From assembly GCA_963823275.1 (NCBI GenBank), contig CAWGKW010000001.1, positions 992,001-1,056,000 on the forward strand: DNA of 64,000 bases, written 5' to 3'. The notes beneath the pieces are model-generated. The model did no database searches. It saw nothing but the letters and a program-made list of their open reading frames with translations, and was not told the DNA's origin. Positions 19,743-27,240 of the stretch are shown here, in pieces. Both the position numbers and the translations under genes were made by a program. Source of the DNA: RHKX01 sp963823275. GTDB taxonomy: Bacteria > Actinomycetota > Thermoleophilia > Solirubrobacterales > 70-9. Within the stretch, counting starts at the first letter, position 1; each line of letters opens with the position of its first letter.

Positions 19743-20653
19743 CCGAGTCGGCTTCGACGCCAGACCTCACGGCTACGCCCGACATGACCGGTGGAACCGT
19801 CCTCGCGTTCCTCAACGAGGTCGCAGGCGGTCGCAGGCTGCTCGGTCGCGTGCGCGAGCTCGTCGATGCCGGCGCCGCCCACGTCGCGCTGGCCGCGCCG
19901 CAGAACCAGCCGGTCGCCGGTCAGATCGTCGACGTCGGGGAGGTCCGTGACGCCGCTCTCAGCCGCGTCGAGGTGACCCAGGAGATCCTCCACGACTTCG
20001 GCCTCGAGTCTTCGGCGTCGATCTTCGATCCCTCACCGCCGCTTGCCTTCGACGACGCGGTTCGCGCCTTCTCACCGTCCTACGTCCTCTTCTCGAGCCT
20101 GCCCGAGGCCCGCTTCGGGCTCGCCCGCAAGGATCTGATCGAATGGGCCCGCAGCCGCACCAGTGTCCCGGTCGAGCACATCCCGGTCCGGATCGAGGAC
20201 GACGCGATCCGCTGGGATGTGACCCACACGCTGGTGATCGCGACTCAGACCGTCAACGCCCCCGACCTGGTCGAGCGGTTGATCGCACTCCACCGGGAGA
20301 AGCCGCACCGTTACACCTTCATCGCCCCGGCGTCGGGCGAGATCTCCCGCGAGGATGTCTGCGATCGCCTGGCGTCGACGATGGCGGCGCTCTACAGGGC
20401 CGAGGCGGATGCCACCGGGCAGCCGATGAGCGCCCCGGACCCGTTCGCGGCCGTCGAGAACGCGATCGAGCACTACCGCGTCGACGACATTCTCGTTTCG
20501 ACCCTGGCCGGCCGCGAGTCGAAGTGGCTCGCCGGCGGATTGATCGATCAGATCAAGGCGATCACCGACGACCCGGTTGAGCACTTCGAGGCGGGGGCGG
20601 GCACGAGGGAGCCCGCCGGGGTTGGAGCGAGCAGCGGGGGGAGTGAAGCCTGA
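19739..20653 (+). CDS. Tandem universal-stress-protein-like protein inside the oxidase operon
   Basis: 304 aa, soluble, no signal peptide. It looks like two alpha/beta halves (about residues 18-135 and 155-285): the first has VLAFLNEVAGG and AAHVALAAPQNQP, the second THTLVIATQTVNAPDLVERL, YTFIAPAS and the ending DDILVSTLAGRESKWL. This pattern of a strand, ligand loop and a final DxIVVSTxxG-like motif resembles universal stress proteins, although the nucleotide-binding G-x2-G-x9-G is weak. It overlaps ctaD (ATGA) and ctaE (TGATG), so it is translated with the oxidase. A regulatory or assembly role for the oxidase is inference. Confidence 0.65.
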   Translation: MTESASTPDLTATPDMTGGTVLAFLNEVAGGRRLLGRVRELVDAGAAHVALAAPQNQPVAGQIVDVGEVRDAALSRVEVTQEILHDFGLESSASIFDPSPPLAFDDAVRAFSPSYVLFSSLPEARFGLARKDLIEWARSRTSVPVEHIPVRIEDDAIRWDVTHTLVIATQTVNAPDLVERLIALHREKPHRYTFIAPASGEISREDVCDRLASTMAALYRAEADATGQPMSAPDPFAAVENAIEHYRVDDILVSTLAGRESKWLAGGLIDQIKAITDDPVEHFEAGAGTREPAGVGASSGGSEA

Positions 20654-21282
20654 TGGAGTCCGCGTCGATTCCGGTCGCAACCGGCCACGCTCACGAACAC
20701 CACGGCCCTCCAGAGGCCCACTCCTCCTCGAAGATCGACCGCCAGACGCTCGGAATCCTGCTCTTCATCCTCTCCGAGGTGATGCTGTTCGGTGCCTTCT
20801 TCTCCTCCTACTTCTTCCTCCGCGAGGTCTCCAACCCGACCGGGAGCTGGCCACCCGACGGCTTCGAGTTGCCGAAGCTCGTCGCCGGCGTCAACACGGC
20901 GATCCTGATCACCTCCTCCTTCAGCATCCACTGGGCCCTCGAGGGCGCCCGCAAGGGCAACCGCAACGCGATGAAGATGGGTCTCGCGATCACCTGGCTG
21001 CTCGGCGCGACCTTCCTCTTCGTCCAGATCAACGAGTACGTCCACATCGGCTTCAGCGCTCGCGACGGTGCCTTCGGCTCGATCTTCTACGGCCTCACCG
21101 GCCTCCACGGCGCCCACGTCTTCGTCGGGCTTCTGCTGCTCACCTTCGCCAACATCCGTGCCTGGCGTGGACACTTCGGGCCGAAGGCCGAGGACCACCT
21201 CGGCGTCGAGGTATCGGGCATCTACTGGCACTTCGTCGACGTGATGTGGATCGTCGTCTTCACCACCGTCTACATCCTCTGA
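20653..21282 (+). CDS. ctaE: Cytochrome c oxidase subunit III
   Basis: 209 aa with five membrane segments, the short form of COX3. Recognisable elements are the first helix LGILLFILSEVMLFGAFFSS, LTGLHGAHVFVGL and GIYWHFVDVMWIVVFTTVYIL at the C-terminus, with the family's conserved H and E residues. The N-terminus is His-rich (GHAHEHHGPPEAH). It closes the ctaC-ctaD-USP-ctaE operon. The ATG overlaps the preceding stop by one base. Confidence 0.95.
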   Translation: MESASIPVATGHAHEHHGPPEAHSSSKIDRQTLGILLFILSEVMLFGAFFSSYFFLREVSNPTGSWPPDGFELPKLVAGVNTAILITSSFSIHWALEGARKGNRNAMKMGLAITWLLGATFLFVQINEYVHIGFSARDGAFGSIFYGLTGLHGAHVFVGLLLLTFANIRAWRGHFGPKAEDHLGVEVSGIYWHFVDVMWIVVFTTVYIL

Positions 21283-21429
21283 CGGGTCGGGAGACGCCAT
21301 CTCGGCGTCATCGGTCGGCTCACGGCCGAAGGCCGCATCGCCTGCCTCTTCCTTGACCTGACGCCTCCCGAACTCGTCAGCCATCTCCAGGCGAGCCTCT
21401 GACGGGCCGGGAGACGCCGGCTCGGCGTC
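21276..21429 (+). repeat. 34-bp direct repeat pair, 120 bp apart, each with a hairpin
   Basis: Copies at 21276-21309 and 21396-21429 differ at three positions. The first copy contains the ctaE stop codon. Each copy folds into GACGCC-N5-GGCGTC (21293-21309 and 21413-21429), a plausible terminator stem without a T tract. The 120 bp between equivalent points is in frame with ctaE and open, ending in a second TGA at 21400-21402. The rest of 21283-21555 shows no gene I can support. Confidence 0.6.
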
Positions 21430-21555
21430 CCCAGGCCCCGATGAACGTCAACTCACCCCCGGTGGATTGGCCGGGTGTGTGCCCTTTCATGTGCCGGGGG
21501 CCAATGATCGTCACCGACGCCGGCGGGTGAGGTGTGGGTTACGTTGTCGGGGCGC

Positions 21556-21846
21556 TCAGCCGGGGCCGACCCAGGGGCCGACGTTGCGATCGTGGGCTGT
21601 TCGGGGGTCTGCCGGGGTGTCCGGGCGCTCGTCGGCGCGGATCTCGGTGCCGAGGTTGTCGGCGGGGGGAGGGATCGCGACCTTGACCACCCGCCAGGAG
21701 TCCGAACCCGCCTTCGGGCGGCGCGGCAGCCACTGGTGGGTCGCGCGGTCGGCGTGGGTGGCGGCCAGGCGCTCACAGAGCGCCCTGGCATCCTCCTCGG
21801 TGAGCCTCCGGGGTTCCGCGTCGCCGGCGTCGCTCTCGGGGCTCAT
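21556..21846 (-). CDS. Small soluble protein of unknown function
   Basis: 96 aa, acidic N-terminal half (MSPESDAGDAEPRRLTEEDA) with a helix RALCERLAATHAD, then a basic segment with two Trp (HQWLPRRP, SDSWRVVKVAIPP). No signal peptide and no family recognised. The ATG at 21844-21846 lies 8 nt after the stop of the upstream membrane-protein gene, so both are probably co-transcribed. Confidence 0.5.
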   Translation of the reverse strand: MSPESDAGDAEPRRLTEEDARALCERLAATHADRATHQWLPRRPKAGSDSWRVVKVAIPPPADNLGTEIRADERPDTPADPRTAHDRNVGPWVGPG

Positions 21847-21854
21847 TTCGGCTC

Positions 21855-22351
21855 TCAGCAGGTCGTCGCGAAGCTGACGATGATCAGGGCGAGCCCCGAG
21901 AAGGCCACGGCAATCGGGAAGAAGTTGAGCGAGAGCGGGAAGGTCCGGTCCGGTCGCTGGGCCGGAGCCGTCGCCCGACGGCCGCGACCGTGACCGCCTC
22001 CGGGATCGCGGACAGGACGAAGACGACCGCGGCGAACCAGGTCGCGAGCTGCTGGGCGCCTGTGGAGGGCCCCCCACAGTCGGCGCTGAGTGGGTCGACC
22101 CAGTCGGGGGCTGCGACGGCGAGCCTGATCAGGATCACGATCAGCAGGGTGCCCGTCAGGCCGGCCAGCAACGCGGGCAGGAGCGAGGGGGTGCGGGGGG
22201 CGCGGGAGCTCGAGTCGGCGCGGATGATGGTCGCCGTGGCGAGCGGATAGAGGACGATCGCGATCACCAGGATCCCGATCGGGGGGTCGTCACCGATCAG
22301 CGCCAGCAGCAGCCCGACGAGGCAGGCGGCGATATAGGCGATCAGGCGCAC
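21855..22351 (-). CDS. Small multi-pass membrane protein, one frameshift
   Basis: From GTG 22351 the sequence shows three helices (IAYIAACLVGLLLALIG, GILVIAIVLYPLATATII, LLPALLAGLTGTLLIVILI) plus a fourth around WFAAVVFVLSAIPEAVTVA. Near 21945 the frame must change; the next frame then gives a clear fifth helix (NFFPIAVAFSGLALIIVSFA) and a TGA at 21855, directly before the next gene. Without the shift the ORF runs on as low-complexity Arg/Ser sequence. About 165 aa. TAGGTT at 22358-22363, 6 nt before the GTG, is a likely -10 box. Confidence 0.6.
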
Positions 22352-22426
22352 CCAGCCAACCTATCCGTGCCGGAGCCCGGTCGCGGCGAGGCCGGCCGGT
22401 TTCCCGTGCCTGCGAAGATCAGGGGT

Positions 22427-22696
22427 GTGGCCGATCAGGAGATGCGAAACCCGTTCCAGTCGGAGGAGGACGCCTTCCGCGTGTTCGTGATCATCGCCGC
22501 CGCCGCGGTGATCGTGATCGCAAGCGCCGTGCTGATCAGCCAGACGCTCGGTGCGATCCTGGCGGTGATCGCAATCGCCCTGGGCCTCTGGAAGTCGGCG
22601 GGGTGGCTCAGGGTCGCGCTCGGCGAGCCGGACGATGATTCGGCGGACTCCAGCCCGCGGGGGTCGAACGACGAGGATCCTCCGCCGGCGATCTGA
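22427..22696 (+). CDS. Small membrane protein of unknown function
   Basis: 89 aa from GTG 22427 (ATG 22442 is an alternative). A long hydrophobic region from about residue 22 to 50 (VFVIIAAAAVIVIASAVLIS then LGAILAVIAIALGLWKS) forms two membrane segments; the C-terminal tail is acidic and Ser-rich (GEPDDDSADSS). No family recognised. It is convergent with the cytochrome c gene, 13 bp between stops. Confidence 0.55.
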   Translation: MADQEMRNPFQSEEDAFRVFVIIAAAAVIVIASAVLISQTLGAILAVIAIALGLWKSAGWLRVALGEPDDDSADSSPRGSNDEDPPPAI

Positions 22697-22709
22697 GCGT
22701 CGAGGCGGG

Positions 22710-23399
22710 TCAGTTGCCCGGGGCGGGCTTGCCGGCGTTGTCGTAGAGGAAGTCGACGAGCAGCTGGAGGTCCTTGGGGTCGATCACGTCGCCGTAGTTG
22801 GCGGGCATGATGTCGTCGGAGAAGCCTTGGACGATCTGTGCATTCGGGTCCACGATGCTGGTCTCGATCTGATCTGGAGTCTGACTCCCGAGCCCCTCGT
22901 CGAGATTGGGGCCGACGTTGCCGGTGGACTCGGCGGCCGCGAACGTGTGGCAGGCGCCGCAGCCGTTGTTGGCGTACACCTGGCCGCCCGGGCCGCCCGG
23001 TGCGACCGGGGGCTCGATTCCGGGAACGCCCGCCACGGATCCGACGTAGGCGGCCACGTCCTCGGCATCCCGGCCGGTGACGATGTCGGCGGCCATGTAG
23101 GTGGGGCTGGCGGGGTCGGTGTAGCGGGGGTGGGAGATCTGATCGCTGACGACGCCCTCGATCGTGTCCTGGTCCATCCCGACGGCACGAGAGGCCGCGA
23201 AGGCTGCATCGAGGTCGGGGCCGACGACGGCGGAGGTGCCGGCTTCCTGCAGGTAGTGGCAGGTGCCGCACTTGGCGATGAAGAGCTGGCGGCCGTTGGC
23301 GAGATCGGCGTTCTCCTGGAGGTCGCAGCCGCTGATCGAAGCGATCATCGCTGCGCCCAGGGCCGCCAATCCCGCTGCCTTGATCCGAGGTCCCTTCAC
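22710..23399 (-). CDS. Diheme c-type cytochrome lipoprotein
   Basis: 229 aa with two heme c motifs, CGTCH near residue 44 and CGACH near residue 147, each in a class I cytochrome c domain with later Met candidates (YMAADIV; DDIMPANYG). The N-terminus AAMIASISGC is a lipoprotein signal with the lipobox Cys. GTG 23399 is chosen because it gives a complete signal peptide and is preceded by AGGA. The domain pair resembles the soluble diheme cytochromes that deliver electrons to caa3-like oxidases; its position between two oxidase operons supports that (inference). Confidence 0.88.
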   Translation of the reverse strand: MKGPRIKAAGLAALGAAMIASISGCDLQENADLANGRQLFIAKCGTCHYLQEAGTSAVVGPDLDAAFAASRAVGMDQDTIEGVVSDQISHPRYTDPASPTYMAADIVTGRDAEDVAAYVGSVAGVPGIEPPVAPGGPGGQVYANNGCGACHTFAAAESTGNVGPNLDEGLGSQTPDQIETSIVDPNAQIVQGFSDDIMPANYGDVIDPKDLQLLVDFLYDNAGKPAPGN

Positions 23400-23537
23400 G
23401 GGCGGGATCCTACCGGCCCGGGAGGCCGTTCGGACTCGCGGTCGAGCCCATCGGGTAGGGTTGAGGCGATCAGCACAAGCCCGTACGGCGTGCCTGCGCG
23501 GTGCGGATGAAAACAGGAAGGGAGCGCTGGGCGAGAG

Positions 23538-23939
23538 ATGGAAGTACGCGAGGGAATGTCGGAGGTCGTGCTCACCGTCGGGCCGGGCCACACGCTGCGT
23601 GATGCCGCCCGGATGATGAGCGACAAGGGCGTTGGTGCTGCGATCGTCGTCGACGAGGAGGCGCCGGGTCCGGGGATCATCAGCGAGCGCGACGTCCTGA
23701 TCTCGATCGGCGGCGGTCAGGACCCGGATGTCGAGCTCGTCGGCGACCACATGAGCGCGTCGGTGATCACCGCAGCTCCCGACTGGAGCCTCGAGCGCGC
23801 CGCGACCGACATGGCCGCCCGGGGCATCCGCCACCTCGTGATCGTCGAGGGGGGCGAGCTCGTCGGAGTGCTCTCGATGCGCGACATCATGCGCGTCTGG
23901 ACTTCGGCGGGGGCAACGTCGGCGATGTCGCCGGGGTAG
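23538..23939 (+). CDS. Two-CBS-domain protein
   Basis: 133 aa made of two CBS repeats. The first has VGPGHTLRDAARMMSDKGVGA and GIISERDVL; the second has ITAAPDWSLERAATDMAARG, HLVIVEGGELVGVLSMRDIM. Such free-standing CBS pairs bind adenine nucleotides and sense energy status. The start is ATG 23538 after GGAGCGC and a purine stretch. Its target is not apparent; the adjacent oxidase genes are on the opposite strand. Confidence 0.9.
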   Translation: MEVREGMSEVVLTVGPGHTLRDAARMMSDKGVGAAIVVDEEAPGPGIISERDVLISIGGGQDPDVELVGDHMSASVITAAPDWSLERAATDMAARGIRHLVIVEGGELVGVLSMRDIMRVWTSAGATSAMSPG

Positions 23940-23951
23940 AGCCGGAACTGC

Positions 23952-24228
23952 TCAGGTGCGGCGAATGGCTTCCGCCGGGATCACGGCGGTGTCGGTCTGC
24001 TGCTCGCGGCGCATCCGCGAGATCTCGTCGTTGGAGAGGCGCCACCAGACCCGAAGGCCGATCAGCAGGACGAAGGCTCCGACCGCCCAGAGAAACCAGC
24101 CCTTGAACATGCCGATCAGGATCAGCGTGATCCCGGCGGCGATGATGATCGGTGCCAGGGAGTTGTTGGGGACGTAGATCAGCTCCGAGGGCTCCGTGGG
24201 CGCATTCGTCTCTTGCGGGGGGGCTCAT
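23952..24228 (-). CDS. Small two-helix membrane protein, putative oxidase subunit IV-like; frameshift at a G7 run
   Basis: The ATG at 24228 is followed by a run of seven C on the coding strand (24217-24223). With six C the frame continues as MSPPQETNAPTEPSEL and then ELIYVPNNSLAPII, two helices (IIIAAGITLILIGMFKGWFL and WAVGAFVLLIGLRVWW) and the basic tail RLSNDEISRMRREQQ. With seven C the ORF becomes a shadow frame. About 91 aa. Two-helix proteins next to cytochrome oxidase genes are often subunit IV (CtaF-like); sequence identity to CtaF is not claimed. It closes the minus-strand oxidase-like operon, 9 bp after the 37-aa peptide. Confidence 0.6.
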
Positions 24229-24237
24229 CCGGTCCGT

Positions 24238-24351
24238 TCAGCCACCGACGTAGAGGACGGCGGCGTAGAAGGTCAGGGTGAAGAGCAGGAGGGCGATCCC
24301 GGCGGCGACGAAGCCTGAGCGGATGCTTCTGTTGGCTTTGTTGCGATCCAT
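24238..24351 (-). CDS. 37-residue single-helix membrane peptide, candidate oxidase small subunit (COX2A-like)
   Basis: A complete small ORF: ATG 24351, TGA 24238. The peptide starts MDRNKANRSIRSG and continues with one hydrophobic helix (FVAAGIALLLFTLTFYAAVL) ending YVGG. Size, single helix, and the F-x2-Y-x5-GG type ending recall subunit IIa of ba3-type oxidases, which is about 34 residues. It lies between ctaB (15 bp upstream) and the subunit IV-like gene (9 bp downstream) in the oxidase-like operon. The assignment is inference from position and shape. Confidence 0.6.
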   Translation of the reverse strand: MDRNKANRSIRSGFVAAGIALLLFTLTFYAAVLYVGG

Positions 24352-24366
24352 CGAAGCGAAATCTAA

Positions 24367-25362
24367 TCAAGCGGCGATGACCCTGTCGGCCGCCATCGCG
24401 CCGAAGAGCAGGAAGAGGTAGGCGAGCGACCCCAGGTAGAGCTGTAGGGCGGCCCGCTTGGAGGGGCTGCTGAGCAGCCGCACGGCGCCGACGACGAAGG
24501 CGAACCCGAGCCCGGCCGCGGCGGCGAGGTAGAGGGTCCCGAAGAGGCCGGTGGCGACCGGGATCAGCGTGAATACGACCAGCATCAGCGAGTAGTAGAG
24601 GATCCGCCGGCGCGTGTAGCCCGGGCCGCGAACGACCGGAAGCATCGGGATGCCGGTCCGCTCGTAGTCGTCGGAGATCAGCAGCGCCAGGGCCCAGAAA
24701 TGGGGAGGCGTCCAGAGGAAGACGATCATGAAGGGGAAGATCGCATCGAGCGTGAGGCTGCCCGTGGCAGCCGCCCAGCCGACCAGCGGCGGCATCGCTC
24801 CGGCGGCGCCTCCGATGACGATGTTCTGGGGCGTCCGGGGCTTCAACCACGCCGTGTAGAGCAGGACGTAACCGAGCAGCCCGGCGAGTGCGAGGCCGGC
24901 CGCCAGGGCGTTGACGGTCAGCCAGAGCTGCGCCGTGGCCAGGGCCCCGAGGACGATCCCGAAGACGAGGGCGTGAACCGGCTGGATCCGGCCCGAGACG
25001 ATCGGCCGGCCCCGCGTGCGACCCATGCGCGCGTCGATGTCGCGATCGATGTAGTGGTTGATCGCCCCGGCCCCTCCGGCGGCCAGATATCCGCCGAGGC
25101 AGGTCCAGAGGACCGTGGAGAGAGCCAGTCCGCTGGGCCGGGCGACGAACATCGTCGCCACGGTCGTCCAGAGCAACAGCGAGATGATCCGGGGCTTGGT
25201 CAGCGCCAGGTAGTCGAGCGCGTGGGTGATCAGCCCCGCTGCGTCGAGGCGGTGGGCGCCGGGGACTGCGGGCTTGGGCGAGCGACGCTCGCCTCGTCCG
25301 GCCGGCCGGCCGGCCCCGCCGACCGGGGCTCCGCGTTCAGCTATGCCTGCCGAGGATTCCAT
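24367..25362 (-). CDS. ctaB: Protoheme IX farnesyltransferase (heme O synthase)
   Basis: 331 aa, UbiA-family prenyltransferase with about nine helices. The first Asp-rich motif is NHYIDRDIDARMGRTRGRP (N-x3-D-x3-D) and the second loop has DDYERTGIPMLPVV. It farnesylates protoheme to heme O, the precursor of heme A used by aa3 oxidases. The ATG at 25362 (MESSAGIAERG) is chosen; the frame is open further upstream into the end of coxA2. It sits in the operon of the cofactor-less oxidase paralogues but would serve the functional CtaD as well. Confidence 0.93.
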   Translation of the reverse strand: MESSAGIAERGAPVGGAGRPAGRGERRSPKPAVPGAHRLDAAGLITHALDYLALTKPRIISLLLWTTVATMFVARPSGLALSTVLWTCLGGYLAAGGAGAINHYIDRDIDARMGRTRGRPIVSGRIQPVHALVFGIVLGALATAQLWLTVNALAAGLALAGLLGYVLLYTAWLKPRTPQNIVIGGAAGAMPPLVGWAAATGSLTLDAIFPFMIVFLWTPPHFWALALLISDDYERTGIPMLPVVRGPGYTRRRILYYSLMLVVFTLIPVATGLFGTLYLAAAAGLGFAFVVGAVRLLSSPSKRAALQLYLGSLAYLFLLFGAMAADRVIAA

Positions 25363-25420
25363 TGTGGGGGAGTCGAGAGCATGGTCGGGGCCACCGTCTG
25401 GGGCGCGCGGGCATTGCCGC

Positions 25421-27240
25421 TCAGGCTCCCGGGCGGTCGTCTTCGTCTTGCGAAGGCTCGAGTGCATCCGGTGCAGCCTGGTCATCTTCGACCTCCGGAG
25501 AGTCCGGGACGTCGGCGGCAACGGCGATCGTCTCCGGCTCGGGGTCGGTCTTCGGATCCCCGCTCGTCACCGCGGGCGGGTACCAGCGAGTGGCTCGACG
25601 CCCGATCGCGTCGCGGATGTCGTCGAGCGGCTCCGCGCTGCGGACGTCGGGAACGAGGTCGAAGTTGTGAACGGGGGGCGGTGATGGCGCGAACCACTCG
25701 AGGGTGCTGCCGTGCCAGGGGTCGGGACCCGACCTCGACGCCGTGGTGATAGCTGGATGCGGCGTTGAACATCGTGATGATGAAGCCGACGACGAAGACG
25801 ATTGCCCCGATCGAAGTGAGCAGGTTGAGCGTGTCCAGCCCACCGTCGCCATAGAACCGCGAGACGTCGACCGGCATGCCCTGAAGGCCGGCCATCATCA
25901 TCGTCAGCATCATCAGCAGTGACTCCGGTGAACAGCGCCCAGAACGAGGCCGTGCCGAGCGAGTCGCCCATCATTCGACCGCTGAGCTTGGGGAACCAGT
26001 AGTAGAGCCCGGCGAAGCCGCCGAGAACTCCGGCCCCCGCCAGCAGGCCGAAGGTCGTACCGGAGGTGAAGGTGCTGCCCGCCAGCAGCGCGCCGGCCGG
26101 AACGATCGCCTCGATCAACCTGCCGACGAGCGCGATGACGAGCAGGCAGATCGCACCGAGCGCGTACTTCAGCGGCATGCCGTTCCGCACCGCTCCGCCG
26201 CTCAGCGTCCCGATCCAGTTGAAGAAGATCAATCCGATCGGGACGACGGCGATCAGTGCCATCAGCATCGCGAAGTAGAGGAAGCCCATCGGGATCGGGG
26301 CCGAGTACATGCTCTGCATCCAGCCGAGCACCGCCAGGACGGCGACCGCGACGAGCGAGCCGGCGATCGTCCGATGCCCGAACTGGGGCTGGCGGGAGAA
26401 CGTGGCGAGGATCTCGGAGATCGTTGCGAGTCCGGCGACCAGGACCGAGGCTGTCGCGCCGGCCAGGAAGATCGACGCGAGGTGCTCGTAGAGCATCGGC
26501 TTGCCGCCCTCGCCGGCGTCGAAGTAGACGCCGCCGAAATGGCGATCGATGATCAGCATGGAGATCGCGGCGAGAAAGATCGGGCTGACGACGAGCAGCG
26601 TGTAGCTGGCGGTCGCGCCCGCCCAGGCGAAGAGGGGCATCCGCTGCAGCGCCATTCCCGGTGCCCGCGAGTTGCGGATCGTGGCGATCATGCTGATCGA
26701 GAAGCAGATGAACCCGAGCAGGGCGAGGGCGAACCCGGTCAGCCAGGCGTCGACCGCGGCGCCTTGCAGGAACTCGGCGGAGGACAGCGGCGGCAGGCCG
26801 ATGACGCCGGCCTCGGATGGCCGGTAGAGGAAGCTTCCGTAGATCGTGATCCCACCGAACAGGTAGAGCCAGTAGGAGAGGTGGTGGAGGCGGGGGAGGG
26901 CCATGCCGCGGGCGCCGATCTGCAGCGGTACGACGATCGAGAAGAGGCCGAGGGCGAGCGGCAGGGCGAACAGGACCAGGGCCGTCACCCCGTAGGCGGA
27001 GAGCAGCCGGTCGAAGATCTCCGGCCGGATCAGGGTGTTCTCCGGGACCATCAGCTGCAGGCGCATCATCAGCAGCTCGGCGAGCGCGGCGGTCGCGAAG
27101 AAGAGCGAGGTCGCGATGTACATCCTGCCCACCGACTTGTGCTCGGCGCTGCTGACCAGCGTGATCCAGCCCTTCTGGGCACGAGGGATCTGCTCGCTGA
27201 CGACCTCCGGGTGGGCGGATGTCCGGATCGGCGGGGTCAT
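25421..27240 (-). CDS. Heme-copper oxidase subunit I paralogue lacking all heme and CuB ligands (CoxA2), two frameshifts
   Basis: About 606 residues with 12 or more helices, collinear with CtaD of this window: PRLHHLSYWLYLFGG matches PRLNALSFWMLPMAG, SRAPGMALQRMPLFAWA matches MRAPGMNFWRMPLLVWA, FAGLYYWFPKLSGRM matches FAGLYHWFPKMTGRM, and the C-terminus EWFAPSPPPVHNFD matches EWLVSSPPPVFNFD. At the ligand positions it has SAYG for STHA, FLAGATA for YSHPAVY, WMQSM for WAHHM, and SGTTFG for VAHLHF, so all six His and the cross-linked Tyr are gone. These positions lie in one unbroken frame from 27240 to about 25925. Two indels near 25920 and 25735 break the last quarter. ATG 27240 overlaps the coxB2 stop (ATGA). 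Confidence 0.85.

Noticed and set aside
20548..21384. A 278-aa minus ORF over ctaE
   Set aside because: Shadow of ctaE and its neighbour; no motif, and the acidic low-complexity composition is that of antisense frames.
24700..25749. A 349-aa plus ORF over ctaB and coxA2
   Set aside because: Antisense shadow; ctaB motifs on the minus strand are unambiguous.
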